Shown one piece after another: positions 18,721 through 27,868 of a stretch of 64,000 bases of DNA. The translations under genes were made by a program, and so were the position numbers. Within the stretch, counting starts at the first letter, position 1. Each line of letters begins with the position of its first letter. Below the pieces are notes generated by a model. It ran no database searches. It was not told where the DNA came from and saw nothing but the letters and a program-made list of their open reading frames with translations. The stretch is from Methylocystis parvus OBBP (lineage in GTDB: Bacteria; Pseudomonadota; Alphaproteobacteria; Rhizobiales; Beijerinckiaceae), in NCBI RefSeq assembly GCF_027571405.1, contig NZ_CP092968.1:3680001-3744000 (forward strand). Direction: 5' to 3'.

Positions 18721-20109
18721 TCAAAAACCGGGCAACTGCAGCTTTGCGCGAAGGCCGCCCGTGGGGCTGTCGTCCAACTCCAGCGCGCCGCCATACGCAG
18801 CGGCGAGGTCGACGACGATAGAGAGGCCAAGTCCCGAGCCTGGCTTCGTTTCGTCGAGTCGGCGTCCACGCTCCGTGGCCTGCGCGCGCAGATGCGGCTG
18901 GAGGCCGGGGCCGTCGTCGTCGATGGTCACGATCAGCGCGCTGCGGCCCGCGCCGGTGGAAAGCGATTCGATTCTGATGACGATCGAGACATTGGCGTCG
19001 GCCCATTTTCCGGCATTGTCGAGGAGATTGCCGACCATCTCCTCGAGATCCTGTCTTTCTCCCAGAAATCGCGCCTCCTGCGCCAGATCGCTCGAGAAGG
19101 CGACGCCTCTGCCGCCATAGATCTTGGTGAAGGCGCGCAGCAACCCTTCGACGGCGGGCGCAACTTGCGTCGCCGCACCCAATGCGCCGCCGCGCGCCGC
19201 CGCGCGGGCGCGGTCGAGGTAGAACGAGATCTGATCGCGCATGATCCGCGCCTGTTCGTTCACCTTGTCGGCGAGCGGCGACGGCGCGGCGCCAGCTTCG
19301 TTCATCATGACGCTCAGGGGCGTCTTCAGCGCATGGGCGAGATTGCCGACTTGAGTGCGCGCGCGTTCCAGAATGTCCCGATTCGCGCCAATCAGAAGGT
19401 TGAGTTCATCGGCGAGCGGCGCGATTTCGTTCGGATAGGCGCCTTCGATACGTTCGCGCGCGCCGCGCCGGATCGAGACAAGCTCATCCTGCAATTGGCG
19501 AAGCGGGCGCAGACCGAAGCGAACCTGAAATGCGGCGACCATCGCCAGTGCGATGGCGAGCGCCGCGAAGGCGACGATCAGCTCAAATTGGAAGCGCGTA
19601 ATCTGCTCTTCGATTTCTTCGCTGCTCGCGGCGACTTGCACGAGATAGATTCCCGTATCGCCGGCGTCGATGACGCGCTCGATGATGCGCAGCCGCCTTC
19701 CGTCCGGACCCAGCGCATAGCCGCGCCGCGACCCTCCAATCTCCGCCTGCACGCCGAGATCGGAAAGCTTGGGAAGACGTTCGGCGAAGAGCGAACGCGA
19801 CGCTTTGATCTCATGCGCCGCGCCGTCCATGCGCGTAATCTGCCAATACCATCCCGAGCCCGGCAGTTCGAATTGCGGATCGCCGAGCTGGCCGGGGCCG
19901 GTGCGGCCTTCCTGGCCGGACTCCGAAACGTCGGCGACGATCGCGCGTAAATAGACGTCGAGCCGCCGCTCGAAAATCTCCTCCGCTTCCTTGCGATAAT
20001 AAGCGGTGAAAAAAACGCTCGCGACGAGCAGCACGACCGCGCTCAGCGCCGCGGCGGTGAGGAAAAGGCGCGTCGCGATGGAACGGGTCGTGACGCTCGG
20101 CAGGCGCAT
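18721..20109 (-). CDS. Sensor histidine kinase, FeuQ-like
   Basis: Two membrane helices (about residues 13-35 and 176-198) flank a periplasmic sensor region of about 140 residues, followed by a HAMP-like linker. The H-box GNLAHALKTPLSVM has His259 as phosphorylation site; the N-box NLLDNAGKWA and G-boxes DDDGPGL and GSGLGLSIV complete an EnvZ/PhoQ-class kinase. Length is 462 aa. It starts 4 bp after the response regulator stop. The order PepSY protein, regulator, kinase matches feuN-feuP-feuQ of rhizobia, where the system responds to osmotic or envelope conditions; that orthology is inference. Confidence 0.82.
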   Translation of the reverse strand: MRLPSVTTRSIATRLFLTAAALSAVVLLVASVFFTAYYRKEAEEIFERRLDVYLRAIVADVSESGQEGRTGPGQLGDPQFELPGSGWYWQITRMDGAAHEIKASRSLFAERLPKLSDLGVQAEIGGSRRGYALGPDGRRLRIIERVIDAGDTGIYLVQVAASSEEIEEQITRFQFELIVAFAALAIALAMVAAFQVRFGLRPLRQLQDELVSIRRGARERIEGAYPNEIAPLADELNLLIGANRDILERARTQVGNLAHALKTPLSVMMNEAGAAPSPLADKVNEQARIMRDQISFYLDRARAAARGGALGAATQVAPAVEGLLRAFTKIYGGRGVAFSSDLAQEARFLGERQDLEEMVGNLLDNAGKWADANVSIVIRIESLSTGAGRSALIVTIDDDGPGLQPHLRAQATERGRRLDETKPGSGLGLSIVVDLAAAYGGALELDDSPTGGLRAKLQLPGF

Positions 20110-20113
20110 GGTT

Positions 20114-20797
20114 CTACCGTCTCCCGCCGCTTTCTTCCGGCGCCGGCGCCGCCATATAGCCGAGGCCGCGAACCGTATGGATGAGATCGACGCCGAGCTT
20201 CTTGCGCAGACGGCCGACGAAGACCTCGATCGTGTTCGAATCGCGGTCGAAATCCTGATCGTAAATATGTTCGATGATTTCGCTGCGCGACACGACCCGG
20301 CCGCTGTGATGCATGAGATAAGCGAGCAGACGATATTCGTGCGAAGTGAGCTTCACCGGCGCGCCGTCGACCACGACGCGGCCCGCCTTCGTATCCAGCC
20401 GCACAGATCCGCAGACGATTTCATTCGTCGCATGTCCGGCGGCGCGGCGCAGCAGGGCGCGAATGCGGGCGAGCACTTCCTCCATATGGAAGGGTTTGGC
20501 CACATAGTCGTCGGCGCCGGCGTCGAAGCCCTGCACCTTCTCGCTCCAGCGATCTCGCGCCGTCAGAATGAGGACCGGCATGACGCGCGCATTGGCGCGC
20601 CATTCCTCGAGCACGGTTATGCCGTCCTTCTTCGGCAGGCCGATATCGAGCACGACGGCGTCATAAGTTTCCGTCTCGCCCAGAAATTGCCCTTCTTCGC
20701 CGTCAAAGGCGCGGTCGACGGCGTAGCCGGATTGCTCCAGGGCCTGCGCAATCTGGCGATTCAAATCCTTATCGTCCTCGATAACGAGCAGCCGCAC
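20114..20797 (-). CDS. OmpR-family response regulator, FeuP-like
   Basis: From the chosen start the receiver domain has acidic residues in VIEDDKD, Asp51 as phospho-acceptor in VVLDIGLPKKDG and a KPF lysine. A winged-helix DNA-binding domain with NTIEVFVGRLRKKLG follows. I place the start at the GTG at 20797 because GGAGGG lies 6 bp upstream; the ATG at 20836 would overlap the PepSY gene. This gives 227 aa, normal for the family. Confidence 0.85.
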   Translation of the reverse strand: MRLLVIEDDKDLNRQIAQALEQSGYAVDRAFDGEEGQFLGETETYDAVVLDIGLPKKDGITVLEEWRANARVMPVLILTARDRWSEKVQGFDAGADDYVAKPFHMEEVLARIRALLRRAAGHATNEIVCGSVRLDTKAGRVVVDGAPVKLTSHEYRLLAYLMHHSGRVVSRSEIIEHIYDQDFDRDSNTIEVFVGRLRKKLGVDLIHTVRGLGYMAAPAPEESGGRR

Positions 20798-20832
20798 TTG
20801 TTTCCCTCCGACATGAAACGCAGCTACGTCTC

Positions 20833-21192
20833 TCAATTAGCCTTGCGGCCAGAATGCGGCCGCCCGGTCGCGGCGTCGAACATAAGTCTGACAATGCGTC
20901 CGTCCGGCTGCAGAACGCTGATTTCGTATATGTAAAATTCCTCGAGGCGGCAGAGCCGCGCGCCCAGGGCTTCTCCGCCATGTTCGCGCGCCGCCGCTTG
21001 CATGCAGACGAAGGGATCAGTCAGCTTGTGAGCTTCGATCTTTTCGCGGGTCTGAGCGGTGGAGAAGCATTGGCGACGCGGCGGGGCGCGCTCGAGCATA
21101 TGTTCGGCGGCCTCTTCGGCCCGCGCGCAGCCGAACGCCGCCGCAATCGCGGCGGCGGCCAGAGCGCTGCGAGTCTTCAAGACAGCCGTCAT
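20833..21192 (-). CDS. Exported PepSY-domain protein, FeuN-like candidate
   Basis: A signal peptide (about residues 1-25, AAFGCARA) precedes a PepSY-like domain ending FYIYEISVLQPDGRIVRLMFDAATG. Its place directly before a FeuP/FeuQ-like pair suggests it acts as a periplasmic modulator of the kinase, as FeuN does in Sinorhizobium. It is longer than FeuN, so orthology is not certain. Three genes on the minus strand form one operon. Confidence 0.65.
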   Translation of the reverse strand: MTAVLKTRSALAAAAIAAAFGCARAEEAAEHMLERAPPRRQCFSTAQTREKIEAHKLTDPFVCMQAAAREHGGEALGARLCRLEEFYIYEISVLQPDGRIVRLMFDAATGRPHSGRKAN

Positions 21193-21293
21193 TTATTCTC
21201 CCGGCTCCATCGTCAGCCTTGCGGCATGAATGGCGCATGAACACGTTTTTTTTGGGCCGTCCGACAGAGCATGCTTGCGAGACCGAGGCAAAT

Positions 21294-21494
21294 CTACCTC
21301 AGAAAGTTCGGCGGACGCATGATCTTGCCCGGAGGCGTGGTCGTGAGCGCGCGCATCAGCGCCATCACGGCCGCCGAGCCGATCGCGACCGCGCCGGCCT
21401 TTGGATTGTCGAGGAACGCAATCCAGTCGGTTGAGGCGAGGACGCCGAAAATCGCCATGAGGGCGGCGGCGAGATAGGTGCGGTAGCCTGTCAT
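21294..21494 (-). CDS. Small holin-like membrane protein at the end of the GTA cluster
   Basis: The 66-residue protein has two hydrophobic segments (YLAAALMAIFGVLA and AVAIGSAAVMALMRAL) separated by a short polar loop, resembling small holin-like proteins found beside phage lysins. I chose the ATG at 21494, which has AAGGA 6 bp upstream; an ATG at 21515 overlaps the previous stop but lacks such a site. It is the last gene of the GTA transcript. Holin function is inference. Confidence 0.5.
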   Translation of the reverse strand: MTGYRTYLAAALMAIFGVLASTDWIAFLDNPKAGAVAIGSAAVMALMRALTTTPPGKIMRPPNFLR

Positions 21495-21514
21495 TGGAAA
21501 TCCTTCTCGCTTCA

Positions 21515-21736
21515 TCAGGCCTGCGGCTGCGTCGGGTCGGAGGCGGCGAGCGCGCCTCTCAATTGATCGGCGGTCGCATGAAGTTCGGCCGCGATTTGCT
21601 CGATTGCGGCTGCGTCCGCCGCTTCGGCGCGCGCATAAGCGAGGTCATGGGCGAGATATTGTATGCGTTCGACGGCGGCGCTCACCGTTGCGCGCACGTC
21701 GTTGAAGGCCGCCGTGAGATTGTCGATTGCGGACAT
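21515..21736 (-). CDS. Small helical protein in the GTA lysis region
   Basis: A 73-residue alanine-rich, probably fully helical or coiled-coil protein without membrane segment or signal. AAGGAG upstream of the ATG supports translation. It lies between the M15 peptidase and the holin-like gene. No family recognised; a spanin or regulator role cannot be shown. Confidence 0.55.
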   Translation of the reverse strand: MSAIDNLTAAFNDVRATVSAAVERIQYLAHDLAYARAEAADAAAIEQIAAELHATADQLRGALAASDPTQPQA

Positions 21737-21764
21737 GTGTGTCTCCTTATTGGAATTCGAAAGT

Positions 21765-22262
21765 TCAGCCGCGCGAAACGGCCTGGAAATGCATCGGATC
21801 CGTATCGCCGTTCGCGCCGCGCCAGATGAGACCGGCGTCCTGAAAACATTTCGCCGCTTCCAGCGGGATGAATCCGGGTCTCCATTTGGAGCGGAACGGA
21901 TTGTGCTGCGGGTCGATATCGAGAGCGGCCCCGAAACTGTGCGTCGACCAGGACTTGCTGGATCCCCGTTTGAGGCGAACCATCAAGGAGCCGCCCGTCA
22001 GATGAAGGCGGTGGGCTTCGATGTCCTTCTGCGCGCCGTAAAGTTTCTTGATCGAAAGAAGCGCTTCGCCGAAGGCGTCGCGGCATTTTTTGTGAAAGCG
22101 AAGCTTCGGCGCCGGCGGTCCCCACGAATAGCGCATCGCATAGGGCGGGATGAGTTCGACGATATTGTCGCGCTCCCATGTCGGGTCGATCGAGCTGTGC
22201 AGAACGGGGTCGCCATAAAATGAAATCAACTCTTGAGGTTTGCGCTCATTCGGCCATTTCAT
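21765..22262 (-). CDS. M15-family peptidase, endolysin-like
   Basis: Zinc-binding residues of the M15 D-Ala-D-Ala carboxypeptidase/L-Ala-D-Glu peptidase family are present: His108 and Asp115 in HSFGAALDID and His158 in DPMHFQ. It lacks a signal peptide, which fits a phage-type endolysin needing a holin to reach the wall. The ATG at 22262 has AAAGGA upstream and gives 165 aa; a longer overlapping frame reaching 23687 is a shadow of the glycine-rich gene. It lies 95 bp downstream of the fibre-like gene in the GTA block. Confidence 0.75.
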   Translation of the reverse strand: MKWPNERKPQELISFYGDPVLHSSIDPTWERDNIVELIPPYAMRYSWGPPAPKLRFHKKCRDAFGEALLSIKKLYGAQKDIEAHRLHLTGGSLMVRLKRGSSKSWSTHSFGAALDIDPQHNPFRSKWRPGFIPLEAAKCFQDAGLIWRGANGDTDPMHFQAVSRG

Positions 22263-22357
22263 TGGAATATCCTTTCGAGCATGCGCCCGCGTCGCCGCTC
22301 GAAAGAGCGGGCGATGCGGGCGAGAGAGGGAAGCGCGGCGACGATCGCCGCTTTGGG

Positions 22358-23953
22358 TCAGAAATATTCGATAATGATCGCGTAGCCGGCGCCGCCGCTT
22401 CCGCCCGCGGCGCTCGACGCGCCATTCTGCGTTGCGCCGCCGCCGCCTCCTCCGCCCGAGGGGAATCCGCCCGCGCCGCCATTGCCGGCGGCGCTCAGGC
22501 CGGCTGCGCCGCCGCCGCCGCCCGCGCCAGCTTGTTCCATCGGACCGGCGCCTGGCGTAAAATTGCCAGCTCCGGCGCCGCCATGAATGGCCCCGCCGGC
22601 GACGCCGCCATTGGCCGCGTAGAAAACGCCGGCGACCCAGATCGCGCCGCCGGCTCCACCATTTCCGGCGGCGTTCGCCGCCGTGATCCCGCCGCCCGCG
22701 CCGCCGCCGGCAGAGTTGAAAACCGAATTGCCGCCGCCGCCGCCCGCGCCTCCGCTCGGCGGCGCGCCGCCGCCGCCTGAGCCAATATTCGGCGTGAAGG
22801 AGGTTGTTCCCGCGCCGCCCCCGCCGCCCGCGACGAGGCCATGAACGCCCGAGCCGCCTGTTGCGCCGGAAGCGTCCCCGCCCTTGGCGGTAAAGGACGA
22901 GCCGCCGCCGCCGCCCGAGCCGGTCCCCAATCCTCCGCCGGAGCCGGCGCCGCCGCCAAAGGCCTTGAGCAAATTCCCGAACGCCGTGTCGCCGCCCGCC
23001 GTCCCTGCATTGCCCGGCGCGTTGTTCGTAGTCTGCGGGCCGCCTCCGGCGCCGGCCGATCCGATCGTCAGGCTGCGCGATGCGCCGATCTGCGCGCTGG
23101 TGAAGCGGCCGCGCGCGCATCCGCCGCCGCCGCCTCCGCCGCCGCCCGACGCAATGGCGCCCGCCGCCTGTCGCGCGCCGGAACCGCCGCCCCCGCCAGC
23201 GCCGAAGAGAATAACTTCCACACAGCGCATCCCGGGCGTCGGCGCGTAGACGCCGTTCGCCGAGAAAGTCAGAACTTTCGCAGGCCCGCCGCTCGGAAAG
23301 GAGACGGCGCCGGAGACGCGATCGACGACCATCGCATCCTTCCAGGCGACGCCGTCGGCCGAAACCTTGATGCGAAAATTGTCGTCGCCAGTCAGTCCCG
23401 TTTCGGCGCGGCCGGAATAGTTTGTTTGGTAAAGCTGCGAAACCGTCCGCGCCGCGCTTTCCTTGTTGAGCGTCAATCGCAGATCGCCCGTGCCGCCTTC
23501 GGAGGCCGATTTTGCGGCAAAGAGCCCGGCGTTGATTTTCGCAGAGAGCGGGTTGGCGGCGTCCGCCGCGGTTCCCACGCCGAGTTTCGCAAGACTCTGC
23601 AATTCGCGGAGGCCGACGCCGAGATCGATCCAATTCGCGCCGTTGTAGAACAGCAGGAGGGACTCGGCGGCGACATAAAGGCGCCATCCCGGTCTCGGTT
23701 GGAAAAACGCCCAGCCGCCGGCCAGAAACGCCGCGACCTGCTTATCCTTCCCGGCGAAGACGCCGGTCGCGCCGGCCCCGACGAGAACGCGGTCGCCTTC
23801 GACAGGCGCGCCAGGCGGCGTGACGACGTCGCGCGCCGTCACGGCGAGATGCGCCAGCGCATCGAGCTTCGCGACCGCCTCGTTATGCGTGACATGCTTT
23901 TGCGCCTGCGCGGCTTCGATCAGCGGCAGCGCAAGATGGGTCGTTTCCGACAT
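22358..23953 (-). CDS. DUF2793 protein with long glycine-rich domain, GTA fibre or adhesin candidate
   Basis: The N-terminal part (about residues 1-110) is a DUF2793 domain, seen in proteins next to GTA and phage tail genes (HLALPLIEAAQAQKHVTHNEA, then RLYVAAESLLLFYNGANW). Residues 120-250 resemble fibre-shaft sequence. From about residue 255 to 525 the protein is extremely glycine-rich (runs of four to six glycines separated by short inserts), as in glycine-rich phage tail-tip adhesins. It starts 8 bp after the large tip protein stop. It may set host-cell binding of the particle; inference. Confidence 0.7.
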   Translation of the reverse strand: MSETTHLALPLIEAAQAQKHVTHNEAVAKLDALAHLAVTARDVVTPPGAPVEGDRVLVGAGATGVFAGKDKQVAAFLAGGWAFFQPRPGWRLYVAAESLLLFYNGANWIDLGVGLRELQSLAKLGVGTAADAANPLSAKINAGLFAAKSASEGGTGDLRLTLNKESAARTVSQLYQTNYSGRAETGLTGDDNFRIKVSADGVAWKDAMVVDRVSGAVSFPSGGPAKVLTFSANGVYAPTPGMRCVEVILFGAGGGGGSGARQAAGAIASGGGGGGGGGCARGRFTSAQIGASRSLTIGSAGAGGGPQTTNNAPGNAGTAGGDTAFGNLLKAFGGGAGSGGGLGTGSGGGGGSSFTAKGGDASGATGGSGVHGLVAGGGGGAGTTSFTPNIGSGGGGAPPSGGAGGGGGNSVFNSAGGGAGGGITAANAAGNGGAGGAIWVAGVFYAANGGVAGGAIHGGAGAGNFTPGAGPMEQAGAGGGGGAAGLSAAGNGGAGGFPSGGGGGGGATQNGASSAAGGSGGAGYAIIIEYF

Positions 23954-23961
23954 GAAAAATC

Positions 23962-26900
23962 CTATTCGATGAAAAGAACGCCGGAGTAGGGGAAGCCGCG
24001 TCCGACGACGGCGCTGATCTGATAGAGAGATAGATTGAGCGCGCTCTGCGGCGCGCCGAAATCGGCGAGCTCCTGCGCCGCCGGGTAAAGGATCGACGGC
24101 GCCGCCGCCGAGAGCGTGCGGGCGCCGGCCGGCAGAACGATCTCGGCTTCATAAGCTTCGCTTGCTTCGCCGAGCGGTATGTCGACGCTCTCCCAGGCAT
24201 CGCCGTCGACGCGCGAGCGACGGAGGAAGTCGATCATGATTCCGTCCGGCGTTCGGCGCGCGCGCGGTCGCGCCGGCGGGTAAGGCGTCAGCGCCTTCGG
24301 CGTCGCCGTCGCGGTCATCCGAACATAAAGCGGGTCCGCCATATCGCGATCGGCGGGCCCGATGGCGTAGGCGATCGGCGCGCCGATGTCTGAAACCTCC
24401 CGCGCAAGGGGGACGAGCGCGTCGTCGAGCAGAACTACCGTCGATCCAGGCGGCGCGGCGCGGCTCGCGAGGTTTTCTTCCCCGCCCAACCCGCGAAGCA
24501 GGCGCGACAAGCGATAGGTCTTTTCGCCCACGAGCTCCGCGCGCGTGAACGCGAAAACCTCCCACGCGCCGTCCGCGCCGCGTATGGCCATCGCGGCGCG
24601 CCCTGCAAATGCGGCGAGATCGTCCACGGAGGCGAGCTGGCCTGCGGCGAAGCGAACCGTGACGCTCGACCCATTGTCGAAGCGCCCGACCGGCCCCGGC
24701 GGCAAGACGTCGATCGTGTCGCCGATCATCGCGCGCTTCTCGATCACGCTGACAGTTTCGGAGATGGATATGGCCGCGCCCTTCACGATGGCGAGCGCGC
24801 CCGGCCATGGATCGGCGAAAGCGGCGATGTAAGACAGCGCCGGCGTTGCCCGCGTGACGGCGAGATCGAGAATTTCGATACGCGGGGGACCCATCATTCT
24901 GGGCGAGGAGGCGGGGCTCCTTTCGGCCTTTCGCGCTGGCGCATCGTAGACGCTCGGATCGACAGCCCGCGCGCTGACAGCGCGCGCCAAACCGTCCGTG
25001 ACGCGCTGGATTTGAAAAAACCTCCCGCCTCCCGCCGCGCCGAGACGCACCACATCGCCCGGCTCCAGCGCGACGAGGCCGGGACGAAGGGTGAATTCCG
25101 CCGACTCGCGGCCGACCCACAAATCCTGCAGCCAGATATCGGCCAGCTTCTGCGCGTCGGCGCGATGCGTCATCACCGCCGCCTGCGCTTCGCTCTGGCG
25201 CGCCGAAAATCCCTCGAGCCGCCGCGACAGGACGCGCGACATCTGGAAATCGTTTTCTGAATCCGCGTAAGACAGCGCGATCTCATGCGGCAGTTCGCTC
25301 TCCTGCGCGCGCGTCAGCGTGACGAGAGACATTTCCTTGCCGGCGATGAGATCATCTTCCGAAATTTCACGCACGACGCGTCCGCGCCGATCGACAAAAT
25401 CGATCCTGCCGCCATTGACGATCGCATCGAAGCCGTAAAGCGCCGCCAGCGGATCGATCGCCTCGCGCGGCGACATCGGTCGATCGACGACATAGCCGTC
25501 GACAAAGCCGCCGATTTTGGGCCGCGTCATGGAAAGCTCCGGCGCATCCACGTCGTTTGCGAGCGCCGTCGTCAGGCGGTCGAGCGGGACGCCTTCAAGC
25601 CGGCCATTGAGCCAGTGGCCGGTCTCCCAATTCGGTCCGTCGCTCCAGGCGCCGCTTTGAGTTGGAAAAGCAGGGAAAGGCCGTGCATCCCAGCACCAGA
25701 TATGGATGCGCTCGGGATCGACCATCGGCTTGCCGTAAATCGCCGAAATCGGATTGGCGGTCGCGCCGCCCGGCCGCAGCGGATCGAAATGCGTGAGCGT
25801 CGCTTCGATGAAGCGCGCCTGGATGAGGTCGTCTCGGCCGCCCCGGGAAAAGTAAGGCAAGCCGCCTTCGCTCGAGCGCGCGTCGGGAAAGACGTTGGGC
25901 GCATTCGCGCCGCGATCGACCGCGGGACAGCCTGTCTCCGTGATCCAGATGGGCTTGGATTGAGGCGCCCATGCCGTCGGCGCGGCGAGTTCGACGCCGC
26001 CGACGCGTTCGTAATGAGGCTGCGACCAAAAGGAAACGAAGTCCTTCTGCCGATAGACCCAGGGCTTGCCCAGACCGTCCGTGATCGGCATGCGGCTTTG
26101 CGCCGACCGCGCGGCCGCATCGGGGTAATACCAGTCATAGCCTTCGCCCGAGGCGACGCGCGCCCTCAGATAGTCGAGGTCATGAACATTCGTCGCGACC
26201 TGCGCATCGAGATGAGCGTCGCCGTCACGCCAATCGGAGAGCGGCCAATAGACGTCGACGCCAACGAAATCCACCGAAGGCGACGCCCAGAGCGGATCGA
26301 GTGGAAAGCGCAATTCGCCCGCTGCCGGGACATGCGCGCCATATTCCGTCCAGTCGGCGGCGTAGGAGATTTTCGTTGCGGGACCGAGAACAGCCTTCAC
26401 GTCGGCGGCGAGAGCGGCGAGCGCCGACACGAAAGGATATTGTCCCGCGCCCGAGCGAACGCGCGTCAGACCGATAAATTCCGAGCCGACGAGAAAGGCG
26501 TCGACGCCGCCCGCCGACGCGCAGAGATTGGCGTAATGCAGGATGAAACTGCGATAGCGCGTCACGAAGGCGCTGACCTGTGAAGCGGCTGCCGGCGTCG
26601 CGTCGGGCGAACCGGCGCGGCCTGGGGCCGGATCGCATGTGATGCGTCCACGCCATGGGAAGGCCGGCTGGCCGCTTGCGCCGGTGTAGGGATTAGGAAG
26701 CGCATTATCCGCCGGAACGTCCATCATCAGAAATGGATAGAACACGACGGAAAGGCCGCGCGCCGCGAGGTCCTTGATCGCGCCGAGAACCGAGGCGTCG
26801 CTTGGCGTGCCGCCATAGGCGGAGCGTTCGTCTATCTGCGACACGAGCGTCGCCGTCGCGCGCGTCTGGCCCGCGACGCTCCAATCCGGCGGCCAGAAAG

Positions 26901-27846
26901 GACCGAGAATATAATTGAATTCCCCAATCGTCTTGAAACGCGCATCGACGCGCGGCGCCACGTTGCAATATTGCGCGCGAATGTCGTCGCCGAACCAGGC
27001 GACGACCAGAGCGACGCTTTTGAGATTTGGACAAAGCGCCTGAAGCGCGTCGATGGACGCTTCCCAATCCGTTCCGGCCGTATATTGATGACGGTTCTCG
27101 GCGTCGGTCGCGCCAGGGGCCCAGAAATTGAGTTTCAGCGATGGAAGATAGCCGGCTTCCGTCGCGCCCGGAATGAGATCGATCGCGCGGATCATCTCGC
27201 CGACGCCCGATACCGGCTTCACGACCTCGAAGGTGAATTGCGGAATGCGGTTGCCGAAAGGTGCGAGCGCGAGATCGTCGAAGACAATATAGGCGAGACC
27301 GCGATAAGCGGGAACATTGCCGGGCCCTTCCTTGGCGGCGATCAGCGGATCCGGTTCCTGATCCTCCGTTCCGTTGTAGATGCGGATCGGCAGCGTCGTC
27401 ATGTCGAGCTCGGCGCCGTCAGCCCAAATGCGCCTTACGAAAGCGATCGGCCCCTCGCAGAGGCCGATCGCGAAATTCGCGGAATAGACGTAAGTGAAGT
27501 TGACTTTCGGCTGGCCTCCGCCGCCGCCGCCTTTCCCATTGCGCGGCTGCGACTCGAAGACGGCGTTGACGCGCTCGAGGAAGCGCGTCGCCCAGATCAT
27601 CTGACCGCCAATCCGCGCGCGTCCATAGACGCGCGGAACGCCGGCGCCTTCCGTAGAAGCGATCCCGTCCATGGATTTGAGCCGGGGGCCGACGCTGTAG
27701 CGCGGCGACGAGGCCTGCGGTTGCAGCGCCTGGTCGATCAGCCCGCCGCCGAGACCGCCCAAGAGGCGGCCAACCACGCCGCCGACCGGCCCGCCAATCG
27801 CGCCGCCCACGACCGAGCCGATGGTCTGAAGAACCAGCGTCGCCAT
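23962..27846 (-). CDS. GTA large tail-tip protein (g15, rcc01698-like)
   Basis: This is the host-contact tail-tip protein ('megatron') of Rhodobacter-type GTA. The glycine-rich, membrane-active-looking N-terminus (VVGGAIGGPVGGVVGRLLGG) is followed by a tail hub region, a glycoside hydrolase-like TIM barrel (about residues 400-750) and C-terminal modules. The open frame extends further upstream, but the ATG at 27846 fits the conserved MATLVLQ start (1294 aa). It lies just after the NlpC/P60 gene, as in RcGTA. Confidence 0.9.
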   Translation of the reverse strand: MATLVLQTIGSVVGGAIGGPVGGVVGRLLGGLGGGLIDQALQPQASSPRYSVGPRLKSMDGIASTEGAGVPRVYGRARIGGQMIWATRFLERVNAVFESQPRNGKGGGGGGQPKVNFTYVYSANFAIGLCEGPIAFVRRIWADGAELDMTTLPIRIYNGTEDQEPDPLIAAKEGPGNVPAYRGLAYIVFDDLALAPFGNRIPQFTFEVVKPVSGVGEMIRAIDLIPGATEAGYLPSLKLNFWAPGATDAENRHQYTAGTDWEASIDALQALCPNLKSVALVVAWFGDDIRAQYCNVAPRVDARFKTIGEFNYILGPFWPPDWSVAGQTRATATLVSQIDERSAYGGTPSDASVLGAIKDLAARGLSVVFYPFLMMDVPADNALPNPYTGASGQPAFPWRGRITCDPAPGRAGSPDATPAAASQVSAFVTRYRSFILHYANLCASAGGVDAFLVGSEFIGLTRVRSGAGQYPFVSALAALAADVKAVLGPATKISYAADWTEYGAHVPAAGELRFPLDPLWASPSVDFVGVDVYWPLSDWRDGDAHLDAQVATNVHDLDYLRARVASGEGYDWYYPDAAARSAQSRMPITDGLGKPWVYRQKDFVSFWSQPHYERVGGVELAAPTAWAPQSKPIWITETGCPAVDRGANAPNVFPDARSSEGGLPYFSRGGRDDLIQARFIEATLTHFDPLRPGGATANPISAIYGKPMVDPERIHIWCWDARPFPAFPTQSGAWSDGPNWETGHWLNGRLEGVPLDRLTTALANDVDAPELSMTRPKIGGFVDGYVVDRPMSPREAIDPLAALYGFDAIVNGGRIDFVDRRGRVVREISEDDLIAGKEMSLVTLTRAQESELPHEIALSYADSENDFQMSRVLSRRLEGFSARQSEAQAAVMTHRADAQKLADIWLQDLWVGRESAEFTLRPGLVALEPGDVVRLGAAGGGRFFQIQRVTDGLARAVSARAVDPSVYDAPARKAERSPASSPRMMGPPRIEILDLAVTRATPALSYIAAFADPWPGALAIVKGAAISISETVSVIEKRAMIGDTIDVLPPGPVGRFDNGSSVTVRFAAGQLASVDDLAAFAGRAAMAIRGADGAWEVFAFTRAELVGEKTYRLSRLLRGLGGEENLASRAAPPGSTVVLLDDALVPLAREVSDIGAPIAYAIGPADRDMADPLYVRMTATATPKALTPYPPARPRARRTPDGIMIDFLRRSRVDGDAWESVDIPLGEASEAYEAEIVLPAGARTLSAAAPSILYPAAQELADFGAPQSALNLSLYQISAVVGRGFPYSGVLFIE

Positions 27847-27868
27847 GCAGATCTCTCGTCTGGGTTGT

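Noticed and set aside
18388..19950. A 520-codon plus-strand frame across the histidine kinase gene
   Set aside because: Composition is that of an antisense shadow; the kinase on the other strand has all diagnostic motifs.
21765..23687. A 640-codon minus-strand frame covering the M15 peptidase and most of the glycine-rich gene
   Set aside because: Only its last 165 codons look like protein (M15 peptidase, with its own ribosome-binding site). The rest is an arginine-rich shadow of the glycine-rich gene in another frame.
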